Assembly (NCBI GenBank): GCA_041821185.1
Contig: JBGUBD010000003.1
Coordinates: 186,001-250,000 of the forward strand
DNA length: 64,000 nt
Reading direction: 5' to 3'
Source of the DNA: Phycisphaerales bacterium AB-hyl4
Lineage (GTDB): Bacteria > Planctomycetota > Phycisphaerae > Phycisphaerales > Phycisphaeraceae
Shown here piece by piece: positions 31,681 to 40,789 of the stretch. Within the stretch, counting starts at the first letter, position 1. Each line of letters starts with the position of its first letter. Under the pieces are notes generated by a model, which made no database searches, had not been told where the DNA came from, and saw only the letters and a list, made by a program, of their open reading frames with translations. Made by a program: the position numbers and the translations under genes.

Positions 31681-32922
31681 ATGCGAAGCATGATGGTGCC
31701 ATGGCAGGCCGGCGACTGGATGGGGGCGATGTATGCGCGTGTTCCGCCGAGGGTGATCGCGTCGACGGATCGGGTGTTGCAGTGCGGCTCAGCGTTGGCG
31801 CGGGGGCGGATGCCGGCGGTCTGCTATGAAGGGGCGTTGGCGGAGACGGGGGAGCGGGGGCGTGTGGCGGTGGTGGATGCTCAGCCGTCGGTGACGCATT
31901 TCGTGCAGCGGCTGTTTGCCGAGCCGGTCGAGCCGACGCCGGCGGGCGTGGTGACGTGGCTGCGGCTTAGCGAGGGGCTGGATCGGCTGGCGGACGAGTC
32001 GGATCTGGTGTTGGCGCGGTTGCATGGCGGGCTCGGCCGACGGCGGCTGGGTGACGCATACCTGCGCGTGCCCGAGGCGGTGGCGTGCCGGGCGGCGCTG
32101 CCTGCAGAGGGGGCGTTGCCGGTGCGGGCGAAGCGAGGGCAGGCCCGGAACCTGCGCGTGCTGCGCCGTTCAGGGTTGGGGTGGGATGTATCGCATGACG
32201 CTTGCGACTTCGTGCGCTTTTACGAGCGGATGTATGTGCCGTTCGCTGAGCATCGATTTGGTGAGATGGCGTATGTGCGTGGCATGCAGCGGCTGCGCAG
32301 TCACTTCCTGCGCGGCGGGCTGATTCGGGTGATGGACGATGGGCAGTGGGTGGGCGGCGTGGTGTATGGCGTTGATAGTGGATGCTTGCGTGTGTGGGTG
32401 GTGGGTCTGGCTGAAGGTGATACGGCCCTGCTGGAACGCGGGGTGATGACGGCGAACTGGGCCTTCGCGTTTGAGCGTGCGCAACAACTCGGCCTGACGT
32501 CTTGCCACATGGGGCTGAGTCGGCCGACGTTGAACGATGGCGTGCTGGTCTACAAGAAGCGGTGGGGCGCGGCATTGGGCGATCGGCAGCCGACGCATTG
32601 CGATCTGTTTGCGCGGTGGGACCGTTTCAATGCGACGGTGCGGCGGTGGCTGCAAGTCAGCCCGATGCTGTTTCATGATGACGGTCGACTGTCGGGGCTG
32701 ACGGGGGTGGATGAGCCGACTGAGTGTGAGGGGTTGGAGCGGTTGGCGGTTGAACTGGCGATGCCTGGCATGCGGCGGTTGTGCGTCGTGTCGCCGGGCG
32801 TTGAGCGGGCGCAGCGTTGCGAGATGCGTGACGAGCGCGTGCGCGAGTTGGCGGTGCAGGTCGTGCCGGCGGGGTCGTCGGCGGAACTGGTCACGCTGTT
32901 GGGCACGGCCGGGGGCGAATGA
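31681..32922 (+). CDS. GNAT acyltransferase, FemAB/BioF2-like, of a glycan cluster
   Basis: The 413-aa protein has the double-GNAT layout of FemAB/CelD-like acyltransferases. The conserved part is the C-terminal GNAT domain: DFVRFYERMYVPFAEHRFGE, GGLIRVMDDGQWVGGVVYGV, then WAFAFERAQQLGLTSCHMG and a LNDGVLVYKKRWGA motif typical of this family. Such enzymes add acyl or aminoacyl groups to cell-surface glycans. A strong ribosome-binding site GGAGGTGA at 31665 supports ATG 31681. It is the first gene of the six-gene glycan cluster and is followed by a gene-free stretch of about 175 bp. Confidence 0.65.
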   Translation: MRSMMVPWQAGDWMGAMYARVPPRVIASTDRVLQCGSALARGRMPAVCYEGALAETGERGRVAVVDAQPSVTHFVQRLFAEPVEPTPAGVVTWLRLSEGLDRLADESDLVLARLHGGLGRRRLGDAYLRVPEAVACRAALPAEGALPVRAKRGQARNLRVLRRSGLGWDVSHDACDFVRFYERMYVPFAEHRFGEMAYVRGMQRLRSHFLRGGLIRVMDDGQWVGGVVYGVDSGCLRVWVVGLAEGDTALLERGVMTANWAFAFERAQQLGLTSCHMGLSRPTLNDGVLVYKKRWGAALGDRQPTHCDLFARWDRFNATVRRWLQVSPMLFHDDGRLSGLTGVDEPTECEGLERLAVELAMPGMRRLCVVSPGVERAQRCEMRDERVRELAVQVVPAGSSAELVTLLGTAGGE

Positions 32923-33098
32923 AAAAGCCAGACTTCGGCGATTGCCAGTGGACCTGCTGAAGCGGGGCGCATAGGCATAGCATGCTGAGTAGATGTTGAT
33001 GAAGGCGCGTCGTTGAAGACGCAAGGTTGCGTGCCGACCGGTTTCGGCGAGATGCACGGTCGAAGTGGTTCGTCCACAAAAGCGGAAAGCGGGAGTCG

Positions 33099-34457
33099 AT
33101 GAATTGCATGGCATGGACCGAACCTGGCGGACCCCACACGCGAACGTCGAGCGGCGTTGCGCCGGAGAAGAACTTGAATGGCGACGGTGTTGATGCCGAC
33201 GTGGAAGTGTGTGACAAAGACGAGCGGGCGATCACCGATCGGCCGCGGGTGAAGCGGCGCGTGCTGGTGCTGTGTGGCGACGTGGCGGGGAATCTAGGCG
33301 ACCATGCGATATTGAAAGCGGTATGTGACACGTTGCGCGCGGCCGACCCGGCGATCGCGTTGCGGTTGACGGTGACGTGTTCGAATCGCGCGACGGCTCG
33401 ACGGTCGTTCCGTGCGACGACGTTGCCGACCGGCTGGCGGGCCTGGCCGGGGCTGTGGCGTGCGGCGCGGCGGAGCGATCTGGTGATCTGTGGCGGGGGC
33501 GGGCTGTTTCAGGATGACGACAGCCTCGTGAAGATGCCGTACTGGGCGGCGCGGGTGATGGTGGCGAAGTCGGGCTGCGCACGGGTGGCGGGGGTGTCGC
33601 TGGGGGTCGGGCCGTTGAAGGCATGGGTGAGCCGGGCGGCGGGACGGGCGGCGCTGCGTCGGCTTGACCCAGTGTCGGTGCGGGATTCGCGGGCGCAATC
33701 GTTGGCGAGCACGTTGACGGATCGGCCGGTGTCGGTCGTGCCGGACCCGGCGATGTTGCTGAAGCCCGCGTCGGAGGCGTCGGCGTCGGCGGTGTTGGCG
33801 GCGCATGGTGTGCCGTTGGACGGTCGGCCGCTGATCGGAGTGACGGCGCGGCGATGGTTTCCGCCGCGGGCGCGTGTCGTGCCGTATCGACTGGCGTGGC
33901 GTTGGCGTGGCGTGGGCGAACGTGAGCGGGCTAACAATCGGCGGTTGGCGGGTTTGCTCGCCGTGGCGTTGGACCGGGTAGTCGAGCGTTGCGGGGGACA
34001 TGTGGTGTTTTTGCCGAGCTACAACTGTCCGCATGAGGCCGACGACGCGTTGTGTGAACTTGTGGGCGAGCAGTTGCGGCGATCGTCGTGGTCGCTGATC
34101 CGCCTCGACTCGCCGACGGTTTACAAGGCGGTGACGGCGAAGCTGTCGGTCATGCTCGGCGGACGAATGCATCCGACGCTGCTTGCCGCGAGCGTCGGTA
34201 CGCCGGTGGTGGGGCTGGCGTACAACCCGAAATTCCATGGTCTGTTCGATCTACTCGGCCTCGAAGGTCGTGTGATTGATGTTCTCGATTTCGTCGAACA
34301 CCAACTTGTCGCGCAACTCGTTGAGACGGTTGAGCGCGCGATGTGCGACGGAGCGGAAACGAAGCCAGATGGTGAGCCGGGTCTGGCTGGGCGTGTCGAC
34401 GACCTCGCGGAGCAGACGCGAACATTCCTTCAATCGCTTGTCAGGACGATCCGATGA
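33099..34457 (+). CDS. Polysaccharide pyruvyl transferase family protein
   Basis: The family transfers pyruvate ketals to sugar residues of capsules and cell-wall polymers (WcaK/CsaB). Conserved blocks are GDVAGNLGDHAILKAV, DLVICGGGGLFQDDDS, VAGVSLGVGPL, PVSVRDSRAQSL, VSVVPDPAMLL and MLGGRMHPTLLAASVGTPVVGLAYNPK. ATG 33099 is preferred over the far-upstream TTG at 33027, although the conserved part starts only near KRRVLVLCGDVAG (about residue 52), so a shorter start is possible. Its stop overlaps the next start (ATGA), showing tight coupling with the PaaK-like gene. Confidence 0.85.
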   Translation: MNCMAWTEPGGPHTRTSSGVAPEKNLNGDGVDADVEVCDKDERAITDRPRVKRRVLVLCGDVAGNLGDHAILKAVCDTLRAADPAIALRLTVTCSNRATARRSFRATTLPTGWRAWPGLWRAARRSDLVICGGGGLFQDDDSLVKMPYWAARVMVAKSGCARVAGVSLGVGPLKAWVSRAAGRAALRRLDPVSVRDSRAQSLASTLTDRPVSVVPDPAMLLKPASEASASAVLAAHGVPLDGRPLIGVTARRWFPPRARVVPYRLAWRWRGVGERERANNRRLAGLLAVALDRVVERCGGHVVFLPSYNCPHEADDALCELVGEQLRRSSWSLIRLDSPTVYKAVTAKLSVMLGGRMHPTLLAASVGTPVVGLAYNPKFHGLFDLLGLEGRVIDVLDFVEHQLVAQLVETVERAMCDGAETKPDGEPGLAGRVDDLAEQTRTFLQSLVRTIR

Positions 34458-35752
34458 ATTACCTCGCTCAATGCCAGGCATGCATCAGTGCGCACTATGC
34501 GTTGAAATATGATTTCAAGCAGATTCGGCGCATCCAGTGGCAGAGGCTGCGTCGGCTGGTGACCGAGGCGTACCTGTCCATCCCGTATTATCGTCAACGG
34601 CTGGATGAAGCGGGCGTTGAGCCGAGCGATCTGCAAAGTCTTGACGACCTGCATCGCCTGCCGGTGATGACGAAGGCGGACTTCCAGTCGGCGGACCCGC
34701 GTTCGCTGCTCAGCCAGCGTATTTTGCCAGCCCGCCTGGTGCGCGAGCAGACTAGCGGTTCAAGCGGTCGGCCGTTTGTGATGTACTTTGATGAGGCGTA
34801 CCGCCGAATGCGCAAGGCGTTGTTCCTGCGCGCGTTGGTGGACTGCGGCTATCGGCCGGGCCAGCGATTGCTGATCGTCACGTCGAGGGAAAAGACCGGC
34901 GTGCCGGCGTGGATGGGCTGGCGGTATGTCAGCTACAAAGACCCGCCACATCACAACATCGAGCAGCACAACAGCATACGGCCGCACGTGCTTTATGGCT
35001 GGGTCACACCCATGCGGCAGATGGCCGAGGTTATTCGTAACAAAGGCTTGGTCGTGCATCGGCCCAACGTTTTGATCACCACGGCCGAAACACTTGACCC
35101 GCCCACGCACCGCCTACTCGGCGAAGCGTTCGGCTGCCCCGTTTATGAGATCTACGGCCTGACCGAAACGGGCACGGTTGCCTGGCAGTCGCCGAGTCAG
35201 CCGCACTTTCGCATTTCACACGAGTCGATGATCGTCGAGTTTCTGTCCGGGCCCGACGCCGGCCCGGCACGCCGGCTGGTGGTGACCAACCTGGGCCTGC
35301 GGTCGATGCCTTTCATCCGCTACGACACGGGCGACCTCGCCATTCCAATCGCGGCGCAGGCGTCGGCAACGGCAACCGACGCCGCCGCGACGTTGCCTGC
35401 GATCGAGCGTGTTGATGGCCGACATGTGGATTGCGTTCGACTCGGCGACGGTCGCATTGTTTCGCCGTTCGAGTTGACCACGGCGATGGAGGCCGTGCCG
35501 GGCGTGAGCCGGTATCAGATCGTGCAGGAACGAACGGATGTGTTCACCGTGCGCTATGTTCCCGGTGGCGATGGAGATTCGTCGGCAGGCGTAACGGAGC
35601 AGGCGGCGCGAAATGTATTGGGCGAAGTCGTGGGAACGGACGTTCAGATAAATGTGCAGGCGATGACGTCACTCGATCCACCGCCGGGGCAGAAGTTCCG
35701 CGTTGTACAGTCGCGGTTGGCGCAAGCCCATACCGAAGGAGTGCTGGCATGA
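34454..35752 (+). CDS. Phenylacetate-CoA ligase (PaaK/CapK)-like adenylate-forming enzyme
   Basis: The 432-aa protein has the AMP-binding P-loop TSGSSGRPFVMYFDE (about residues 98-112), the YEIYGLTETGTVAW adenylate motif, and the RYDTGDLA aspartate of ATP-grasping acyl-adenylate enzymes. It belongs to the PaaK/CapK branch that is often found in capsule and exopolysaccharide loci, where it probably activates a carboxylic acid for transfer to a sugar. It is joined by ATGA overlaps to the genes on both sides. Confidence 0.85.
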   Translation: MNYLAQCQACISAHYALKYDFKQIRRIQWQRLRRLVTEAYLSIPYYRQRLDEAGVEPSDLQSLDDLHRLPVMTKADFQSADPRSLLSQRILPARLVREQTSGSSGRPFVMYFDEAYRRMRKALFLRALVDCGYRPGQRLLIVTSREKTGVPAWMGWRYVSYKDPPHHNIEQHNSIRPHVLYGWVTPMRQMAEVIRNKGLVVHRPNVLITTAETLDPPTHRLLGEAFGCPVYEIYGLTETGTVAWQSPSQPHFRISHESMIVEFLSGPDAGPARRLVVTNLGLRSMPFIRYDTGDLAIPIAAQASATATDAAATLPAIERVDGRHVDCVRLGDGRIVSPFELTTAMEAVPGVSRYQIVQERTDVFTVRYVPGGDGDSSAGVTEQAARNVLGEVVGTDVQINVQAMTSLDPPPGQKFRVVQSRLAQAHTEGVLA

Positions 35753-36987
35753 GCATGCGAATTCTTTGCCTCAGTTATGAGTATCCACCGATCGGCGGTG
35801 GCGGGTCGCCCGTGTGTGCCGGCGTGGCAGAGGCGCTGACGGCGGCGGGGCATCGGGTGGACGTGGTGACGTCCGGCATGCCGGGCCTGGCCCGCAAAGC
35901 GAATGTCAACGGTGTTGAAGTGCATCGCGTGCCTTGCCTGCGAAGGCGACGACATATGGCGGGCAGTTTCGAACTGGCCACGACGCTGGTACCGATGTAT
36001 CGGCAGGCGATGCGCCTCGCACGCGAAAGTCGTTACAACCTGATCCATTGTCACTTCATTTTGCCCACCGGCATCGTCGCCCGTCGGGTCAGCGTTGCCA
36101 CGGGGTTGCCCTATGTGCTTACCACGCACGGCTCGGACGTGCCGGGCTATAACCCCGACCGCTTTCACCTTGCTCATCGCATCGCTGCGCCGTTGTGGCG
36201 GCGTGTAGTGCGCGACGCGACGATGATCACGTCGCCTTCGCGATTTCTCGCTTCGCTGTTACGACAGCGGCTGGATGTGCCCGTTCGCATCGTGCCCAAT
36301 GGCATGACCGTTCCCGCACGCAGCGCCGCGCCGCGTAGGAACCGTGTGCTGCTGGCGAGCCGACTGTTTGAGCGCAAGGGCGTGCAGGATATGTTACGCG
36401 CGCTGGCCGGCTGGCGGAACGAGTGGCAGATCGACATCGCCGGCGACGGGCCGTATCGCCCGACGCTGGAACGGCTGGCGCGTGAGCAGCGGGTTAACGT
36501 GCGTTTTCTCAAACTGGTGCCGAGCGATGAATTGGCGGCGCTGTATCGCACGTCGAAGATTTTCGTGTTCCCGTCTCATCGTGAAAATTTTCCGGTGGTG
36601 TTGCTGGAGGCGATGGGGGGCGGCTGTGCGGTGATCACGGCGAAGACGGCAGGCAACAGTGAGGTGGTCGGCGATGCCGCCATCAGCGTCGAGCCGGGCG
36701 ACAGTGACGCGCTTCGCAGCGCGCTTCAGCAGTTGATGCACGACGAGTCGGCGATTGCCCGATTGCGCGAGCGTTCGTATCAGCGCGTGCGGCGGTTCAG
36801 TTGGGAACGCGTGGGGGCGGAGTACGAAGCGCTGTTTGAGCGTTGCCTGGGCAAGGCCGACAACGCGACGGGCGCAAGCTCGCGTGCCTACGAATCGAGC
36901 GATGACGCGCTATTGTCCGTCAGCGAGCATGCAGGTTCGGGCACGGCAGGTTCGGCCGATCGCGAGCAGGAGCAGGTCCGCTCATGA
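35749..36987 (+). CDS. GT4-family glycosyltransferase
   Basis: The 412-aa GT-B fold enzyme starts MSMRILCLSYEYPPIGGGGS, the GT4 N-terminal glycine-rich loop. VLTTHGSDVPGY, a linker with PSRFLASLLR, VRIVPNGM, LLASRLFERKGVQDML, IAGDGPYRPTL and the C-terminal E-x7-E motif in HRENFPVVLLEAMGGG follow. It uses a nucleotide sugar donor with retention. The C-terminal 60 residues are a Ser/Ala-rich extension without a known fold. ATG 35749 overlaps the previous stop (ATGA); another open stretch upstream is a shadow. Confidence 0.9.
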   Translation: MSMRILCLSYEYPPIGGGGSPVCAGVAEALTAAGHRVDVVTSGMPGLARKANVNGVEVHRVPCLRRRRHMAGSFELATTLVPMYRQAMRLARESRYNLIHCHFILPTGIVARRVSVATGLPYVLTTHGSDVPGYNPDRFHLAHRIAAPLWRRVVRDATMITSPSRFLASLLRQRLDVPVRIVPNGMTVPARSAAPRRNRVLLASRLFERKGVQDMLRALAGWRNEWQIDIAGDGPYRPTLERLAREQRVNVRFLKLVPSDELAALYRTSKIFVFPSHRENFPVVLLEAMGGGCAVITAKTAGNSEVVGDAAISVEPGDSDALRSALQQLMHDESAIARLRERSYQRVRRFSWERVGAEYEALFERCLGKADNATGASSRAYESSDDALLSVSEHAGSGTAGSADREQEQVRS

Positions 36988-38519
36988 CACGTCGACTGTT
37001 GCTGAACTTCTCTTACCTGGCCAGTTCTCAGGGCGCGGCGGAGGCGATGTTTCTCGTGCGGGGCATGGTCATCGCTCGTCTGTTGGGCCCGACCGCCTTC
37101 GGCATCTGGAGCGCCATTCGGCTGGCGTTGATTTTCAGTCGGTTTACGCACATTGGCGCGAACACGGGCATGATGCAGATCGCCCCATACGCCGAGGGGG
37201 CCGGCTCGATCAAGCGGGCTCAAGCGCATCGCCGGGTGACGTCGGCAGTGTCGTTAACCGGCGCGCTTGTCGCGGCGTCGGCGGTGGTGCTGGTCGGCGG
37301 CTGGGTGCCGGGCGAAGGGATGCGGCACTGGTGGTGGTTGGCGGCGGCGCTGATCGTGGCGCAGCAGTTGATGTTGTTCTACTGCGAGGCGTTGGCGTCG
37401 CAGCGGGAGTTCGGCTGGGCGGCGGCGGCGCATGCGAGCTTCGCCGCGCTGTCGACCGTCGGTGGTGTCGTCGGTGCGCTGTGGTGGGGGTTAAGTGGAT
37501 TCCTGCTTGCACTGGCGGGCTCGTACCTGATCGTGCTTGCGGTATGCGGCATCGTGGGCCCGGGCTTTCCCATACCGGCGTGGCGGATGCGGTACGCGAT
37601 GCGCCTGGTGAACGTCGGCTGGCCGATCATGCTCGGCCACCTGCTGCTGATCCTGTTGTGGAACATCGACAAAGTCGTGCTCTGGGCGATGCGCAGCAGC
37701 GAACAACTGGGCGTTTACGCCATTCAGAGTTATTTCACCGCCGGGGCCATGTTACTGCCGGCGGTCGTGGCGGCGGTGATGCATCCGCACCTGCGCATGC
37801 GGCTGGGCATGGTCACCGATCAGGCGGCGGCGATGCGGCCGGTGTTGCTGGAGGGCACGCGACTGTTGGCTTGCGTGGCACTGCCGATGGTGGGGCTCGG
37901 CGCGCTGCTGATGCACCTGCCGATTCGGTGGTTGCTGCCAGCTTATATCGAGGCGATCGAGCCCGGCCGACTGCTCATGCTGGTCAGCTTTCCGTCGATC
38001 GTGGCGACGCTGGCAATGACCGTGCTGGTCTCGCTATCGCTGCAACGACGGGTGATCGCCATTCGCACGACCAGCGTGGTGGTGTCCACGGCGGCGGCGG
38101 TTGCGGTGATGCTCGCCGGGGGTGGGTTGATCGAACTCGCGGCCGCGGTGGCGCTGGGGTTCATGGTGCATGCGGCGATCGGCCTGGCGTGCGCCTTGCA
38201 CACCGTGCAGGCGACGCGCACAGAGGCGGCGGCGCTGCTGGCGGTGGTGGTCGGGCAATACGTGGCGCTGGCGATGCTGACGCCGATGTTATTGGTCTGG
38301 ATACCGGACGAGCCGACAGGGCTGGCCGACGACGTGACGCGATCGCTGCTGCGATGCGCGGTGATGCTGGCGTTGCTTGCGCCGCTGGGTTGGTCGACGT
38401 GGCGACGGATGCAACCGCCGCGAACGCAGACGGCTGACGACGATGTGGCTCGCGCGACAACCACCCCGTTGCCAGGGGCAAGCGGAAAGGTACAACCCCA
38501 TGACGCAATACGACCCTGA
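36984..38519 (+). CDS. Wzx/RfbX-like polysaccharide flippase
   Basis: The 511-aa membrane protein has about twelve to fourteen hydrophobic helices typical of MATE/Wzx family flippases that move lipid-linked oligosaccharide repeat units across the inner membrane. Recognisable are the LVRGMVIARLLGPTAFGIWSA start and the VLWAMRSSEQLGVYAIQSYF block with its charged residues inside the membrane. The C-terminus is soluble and basic. It begins at an ATGA overlap with the GT4 gene and overlaps the GT39-like gene by 20 bp. Confidence 0.85.
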   Translation: MTRRLLLNFSYLASSQGAAEAMFLVRGMVIARLLGPTAFGIWSAIRLALIFSRFTHIGANTGMMQIAPYAEGAGSIKRAQAHRRVTSAVSLTGALVAASAVVLVGGWVPGEGMRHWWWLAAALIVAQQLMLFYCEALASQREFGWAAAAHASFAALSTVGGVVGALWWGLSGFLLALAGSYLIVLAVCGIVGPGFPIPAWRMRYAMRLVNVGWPIMLGHLLLILLWNIDKVVLWAMRSSEQLGVYAIQSYFTAGAMLLPAVVAAVMHPHLRMRLGMVTDQAAAMRPVLLEGTRLLACVALPMVGLGALLMHLPIRWLLPAYIEAIEPGRLLMLVSFPSIVATLAMTVLVSLSLQRRVIAIRTTSVVVSTAAAVAVMLAGGGLIELAAAVALGFMVHAAIGLACALHTVQATRTEAAALLAVVVGQYVALAMLTPMLLVWIPDEPTGLADDVTRSLLRCAVMLALLAPLGWSTWRRMQPPRTQTADDDVARATTTPLPGASGKVQPHDAIRP

Positions 38520-39993
38520 ACCACTGATTCCCGGCGTATCGCCGATGCGACGCGGCACGTTTATCGTCGGCTTGCTGGCGCTGACCGCCTTCGCTGCGAC
38601 GCTGCGGCTGTTTCGTCTGGCTGAGCCGAGCTTCTGGGTTGATGAGTTGTATCTGGTTCTGCACATCGCACGCGAGCCGGGCATCGACTACTGGCTGCGA
38701 CCGCTGGCCTACCTGCCGACGACGTTCGGGCTGTGGTTGCAGCAGGTGGACATCGGCGCACTCTCGCCCACAGCCGTCCATGAGTGGCGGGCGCTGGGCA
38801 TCACCGAGTGGTCGTTGCGACTGCCGTCAGCAATCATCGGCGTGCTGTCCGTGCTCGTGCTCGGCTACATGAGCCAGCGTCTCGTCGACCGCCGTACCGC
38901 GCTGCTGTTCACCGCCTTGCTCGCTGTTGCAACCTGGCACCTTTGGGTTTCACAGACCGCCCGGTTCTATGCACAGCAGATTCTGATTTACAACGTCTGC
39001 CTGATTCTCTACTACGACGGCGTGACACGACGCTCGCCGCGGACGCTGGTCACGTGTGGCGTCTTCTTCGTGCTTGCCTTCATGACGCAGATGACGTCGC
39101 CGATGCTGCTGGGTGTGTTCGCCGTCGAGTCGGCGATCCGCAGGTGGCGAAACCGCACCGGCCGACCGGGGCTGGCAGGGGGGCTGCTCATCGCCGCGGC
39201 GCTTTTCGTGTGTGGCGGCATCGTGTGGTGGTGGTACATCATCAGCGACTTCCGCGCGACCGGCCAGCCCGCTGCGGTGCTCATCGGCGGCACCGTCTGG
39301 CTGGTAGGCCTGCCGGTGGCTGTCTGCGCCGCCGGCACCGCCGTCTGGCTCTGGCGACGCGACCCCCGCCTCGCCGGCTTCCTGGTCGCCAGCGCGATCG
39401 TGCCCGTCGCCGCGCTCGTCGTCCTCGGCTGGCTCGGCGCGATCGTCCACACCCGCTACGCCTCGCCCGCCATGTACGGCTGGCTGATGCTGGCGGCCAT
39501 CGGCCTCAGCGTCGCCTACAACCTCTTACGCCCTCACGTGGGCAACCTTCTCGCCGCCACGCCCGCGCTCGTCGTCATCGCCGCCTGCCTGTTCAGCGAC
39601 CTCGTCTACTACACCGGCGGCTACGGCTACCGCGCCCGCTGGCGCGAAGCGATCGCCCACATCGATCAGCATCGCCACCCCGACCAGCCCATTTATGCCG
39701 ACTTCATCCCTCACTACCAGCTTCGCTACTACCTCGGCACGAACGAAAACATCGTCCTGATCCCGTTCGACTTCACCCGCGACGACCTCGCCGACGACGA
39801 CCAACCCTACTGGCTGCTGCTGCGCAACAGTTCCCCCGTCGGCAACCCCCGCGCCGGCCAACACCCGCCCGGCGTGGATCTGAAAGCTCACTTCAGTCAT
39901 CGCAACTTTCAGCCGTACCATTCGGTACACGTCTACCGCAGCCGCGCCGCCTCACCCGAGCCGACCCGCCGTGCCGATGGCTCAGGCGACTGA
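38500..39993 (+). CDS. GT39/ArnT-like membrane glycosyltransferase
   Basis: The 497-aa polytopic protein begins with a soluble stretch, then a first helix followed by RLAEPSFWVDELYLVL, where the acidic WxDE motif after the first helix is the catalytic loop of GT39/ArnT-type enzymes that use polyprenyl-phosphate sugars. VSQTARFYAQQILIY is a further family-like loop. About ten helices follow, and a C-terminal extracytoplasmic domain (IDQHRHPDQPIYADFIPHYQ and beyond). ATG 38500 lies 20 bp inside the flippase gene, so translation is coupled. It is the last gene before the decayed tRNA copy. Confidence 0.82.
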   Translation: MTQYDPEPLIPGVSPMRRGTFIVGLLALTAFAATLRLFRLAEPSFWVDELYLVLHIAREPGIDYWLRPLAYLPTTFGLWLQQVDIGALSPTAVHEWRALGITEWSLRLPSAIIGVLSVLVLGYMSQRLVDRRTALLFTALLAVATWHLWVSQTARFYAQQILIYNVCLILYYDGVTRRSPRTLVTCGVFFVLAFMTQMTSPMLLGVFAVESAIRRWRNRTGRPGLAGGLLIAAALFVCGGIVWWWYIISDFRATGQPAAVLIGGTVWLVGLPVAVCAAGTAVWLWRRDPRLAGFLVASAIVPVAALVVLGWLGAIVHTRYASPAMYGWLMLAAIGLSVAYNLLRPHVGNLLAATPALVVIAACLFSDLVYYTGGYGYRARWREAIAHIDQHRHPDQPIYADFIPHYQLRYYLGTNENIVLIPFDFTRDDLADDDQPYWLLLRNSSPVGNPRAGQHPPGVDLKAHFSHRNFQPYHSVHVYRSRAASPEPTRRADGSGD

Positions 39994-40047
39994 CGTTTCG
40001 AAACTTGGCATTGTCAGTGATACTTCTATGCCACTCCTCCTACTGAT

Positions 40048-40122
40048 TGCGGGGTCGAGCAGTCTGGTGCTCGTCGAGTTCATAAGCCGGAGGTCGGTGG
40101 TTCGAATCTACCTCCCCTTCTA
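40048..40122 (+). pseudogene. Decayed copy of the initiator tRNA gene
   Basis: The sequence aligns end to end with the intact tRNA at 11,777 but has a one-base deletion in the D arm, GGGC changed to GAGT and CCC to GCC in the anticodon stem, a C-to-T change in the T arm, and a ruined acceptor stem (CCCCGC to TCCCCTT). CAT remains at the anticodon place. A promoter remnant, TTGGCA at 40,005-40,010 and TATGCC at 40,027-40,032 with a 16-bp spacer, matches that of the intact gene. No terminator hairpin of the family follows. Confidence 0.85.
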
Positions 40123-40789
40123 CTTTAGCGATTGCATCAACCTCGGCACTCGCCTCATCGGTAGGGTACTGAGACGTAGGATCGGCATATTCACAGGTCA
40201 GCCCGAGCCTGTGAATGGGCCGAAAATCGGCACGAGTAGTTTTCGGGGAGTATTACAGACGAAGCAGTGCACATGGACGAGCATAGCGAGGATAGCGACA
40301 ATCGGAAGGTACAAAATTTTCACGACCGTTTTAGCAAAGTTGGCTCGCATACACACCCACGCGGCGCCCCCGGAAAAATCACCAAACCTCATTGTGTACC
40401 ACGGCCTGAATGCGGGCCCGATTGCACCGTTACCTCCAGTCGCTATACTCGGCTCCCATGCAGTTGGAAACCCACCTGGCTCAACCAACCTGAATTCCCA
40501 ACCGAATCCACCGCCTCCGGTTCCAGACCGGCACGGCTGACGTGCTGGTCCTTGGGTTTTTGCCCGCAGGAACATCGTGAGGGCGTGGCGTGAGGGGAGA
40601 CGCAGGCCATTCTTCTCTTCGCTGAATGAGGCGTAATCGTTGCCCACGGATCGACCGTGTCGGCACGAGGGGTCGCCCTTCCCCGCTATCCCTGTTTTTT
40701 TTAATAAGCGATGACACTGGTATCCGGTGATGCCGCGTGATCGGTATGAGATCGGGCGTTGGCCCTTTGCAGAGCGAGACGAAACGCAG
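40123..40789. other. Gene-poor stretch after the decayed tRNA
   Basis: No gene can be supported in these 667 bp. A minus-strand frame (40,198 to about 40,575) has one hydrophobic helix (VKILYLPIVAILAMLV) but no recognisable family and no clear start signal. ATTCACAGG (40189-40197) and CCTGTGAAT (40208-40216) form a perfect 9-bp hairpin with a 10-nt loop. Confidence 0.5.

Noticed and set aside
36755..38437. 560-codon plus-strand frame overlapping the GT4 and flippase genes
   Set aside because: Out-of-frame Gly/Arg/Ala-rich translation; the frame with membrane helices and ATGA coupling is the real gene.
40502..40520. CGAATCCACC match resembling the tRNA 3' end
   Set aside because: Only ten bases match, and the following bases (GCCTCCGG) do not continue into the tRNA; chance similarity cannot be excluded.
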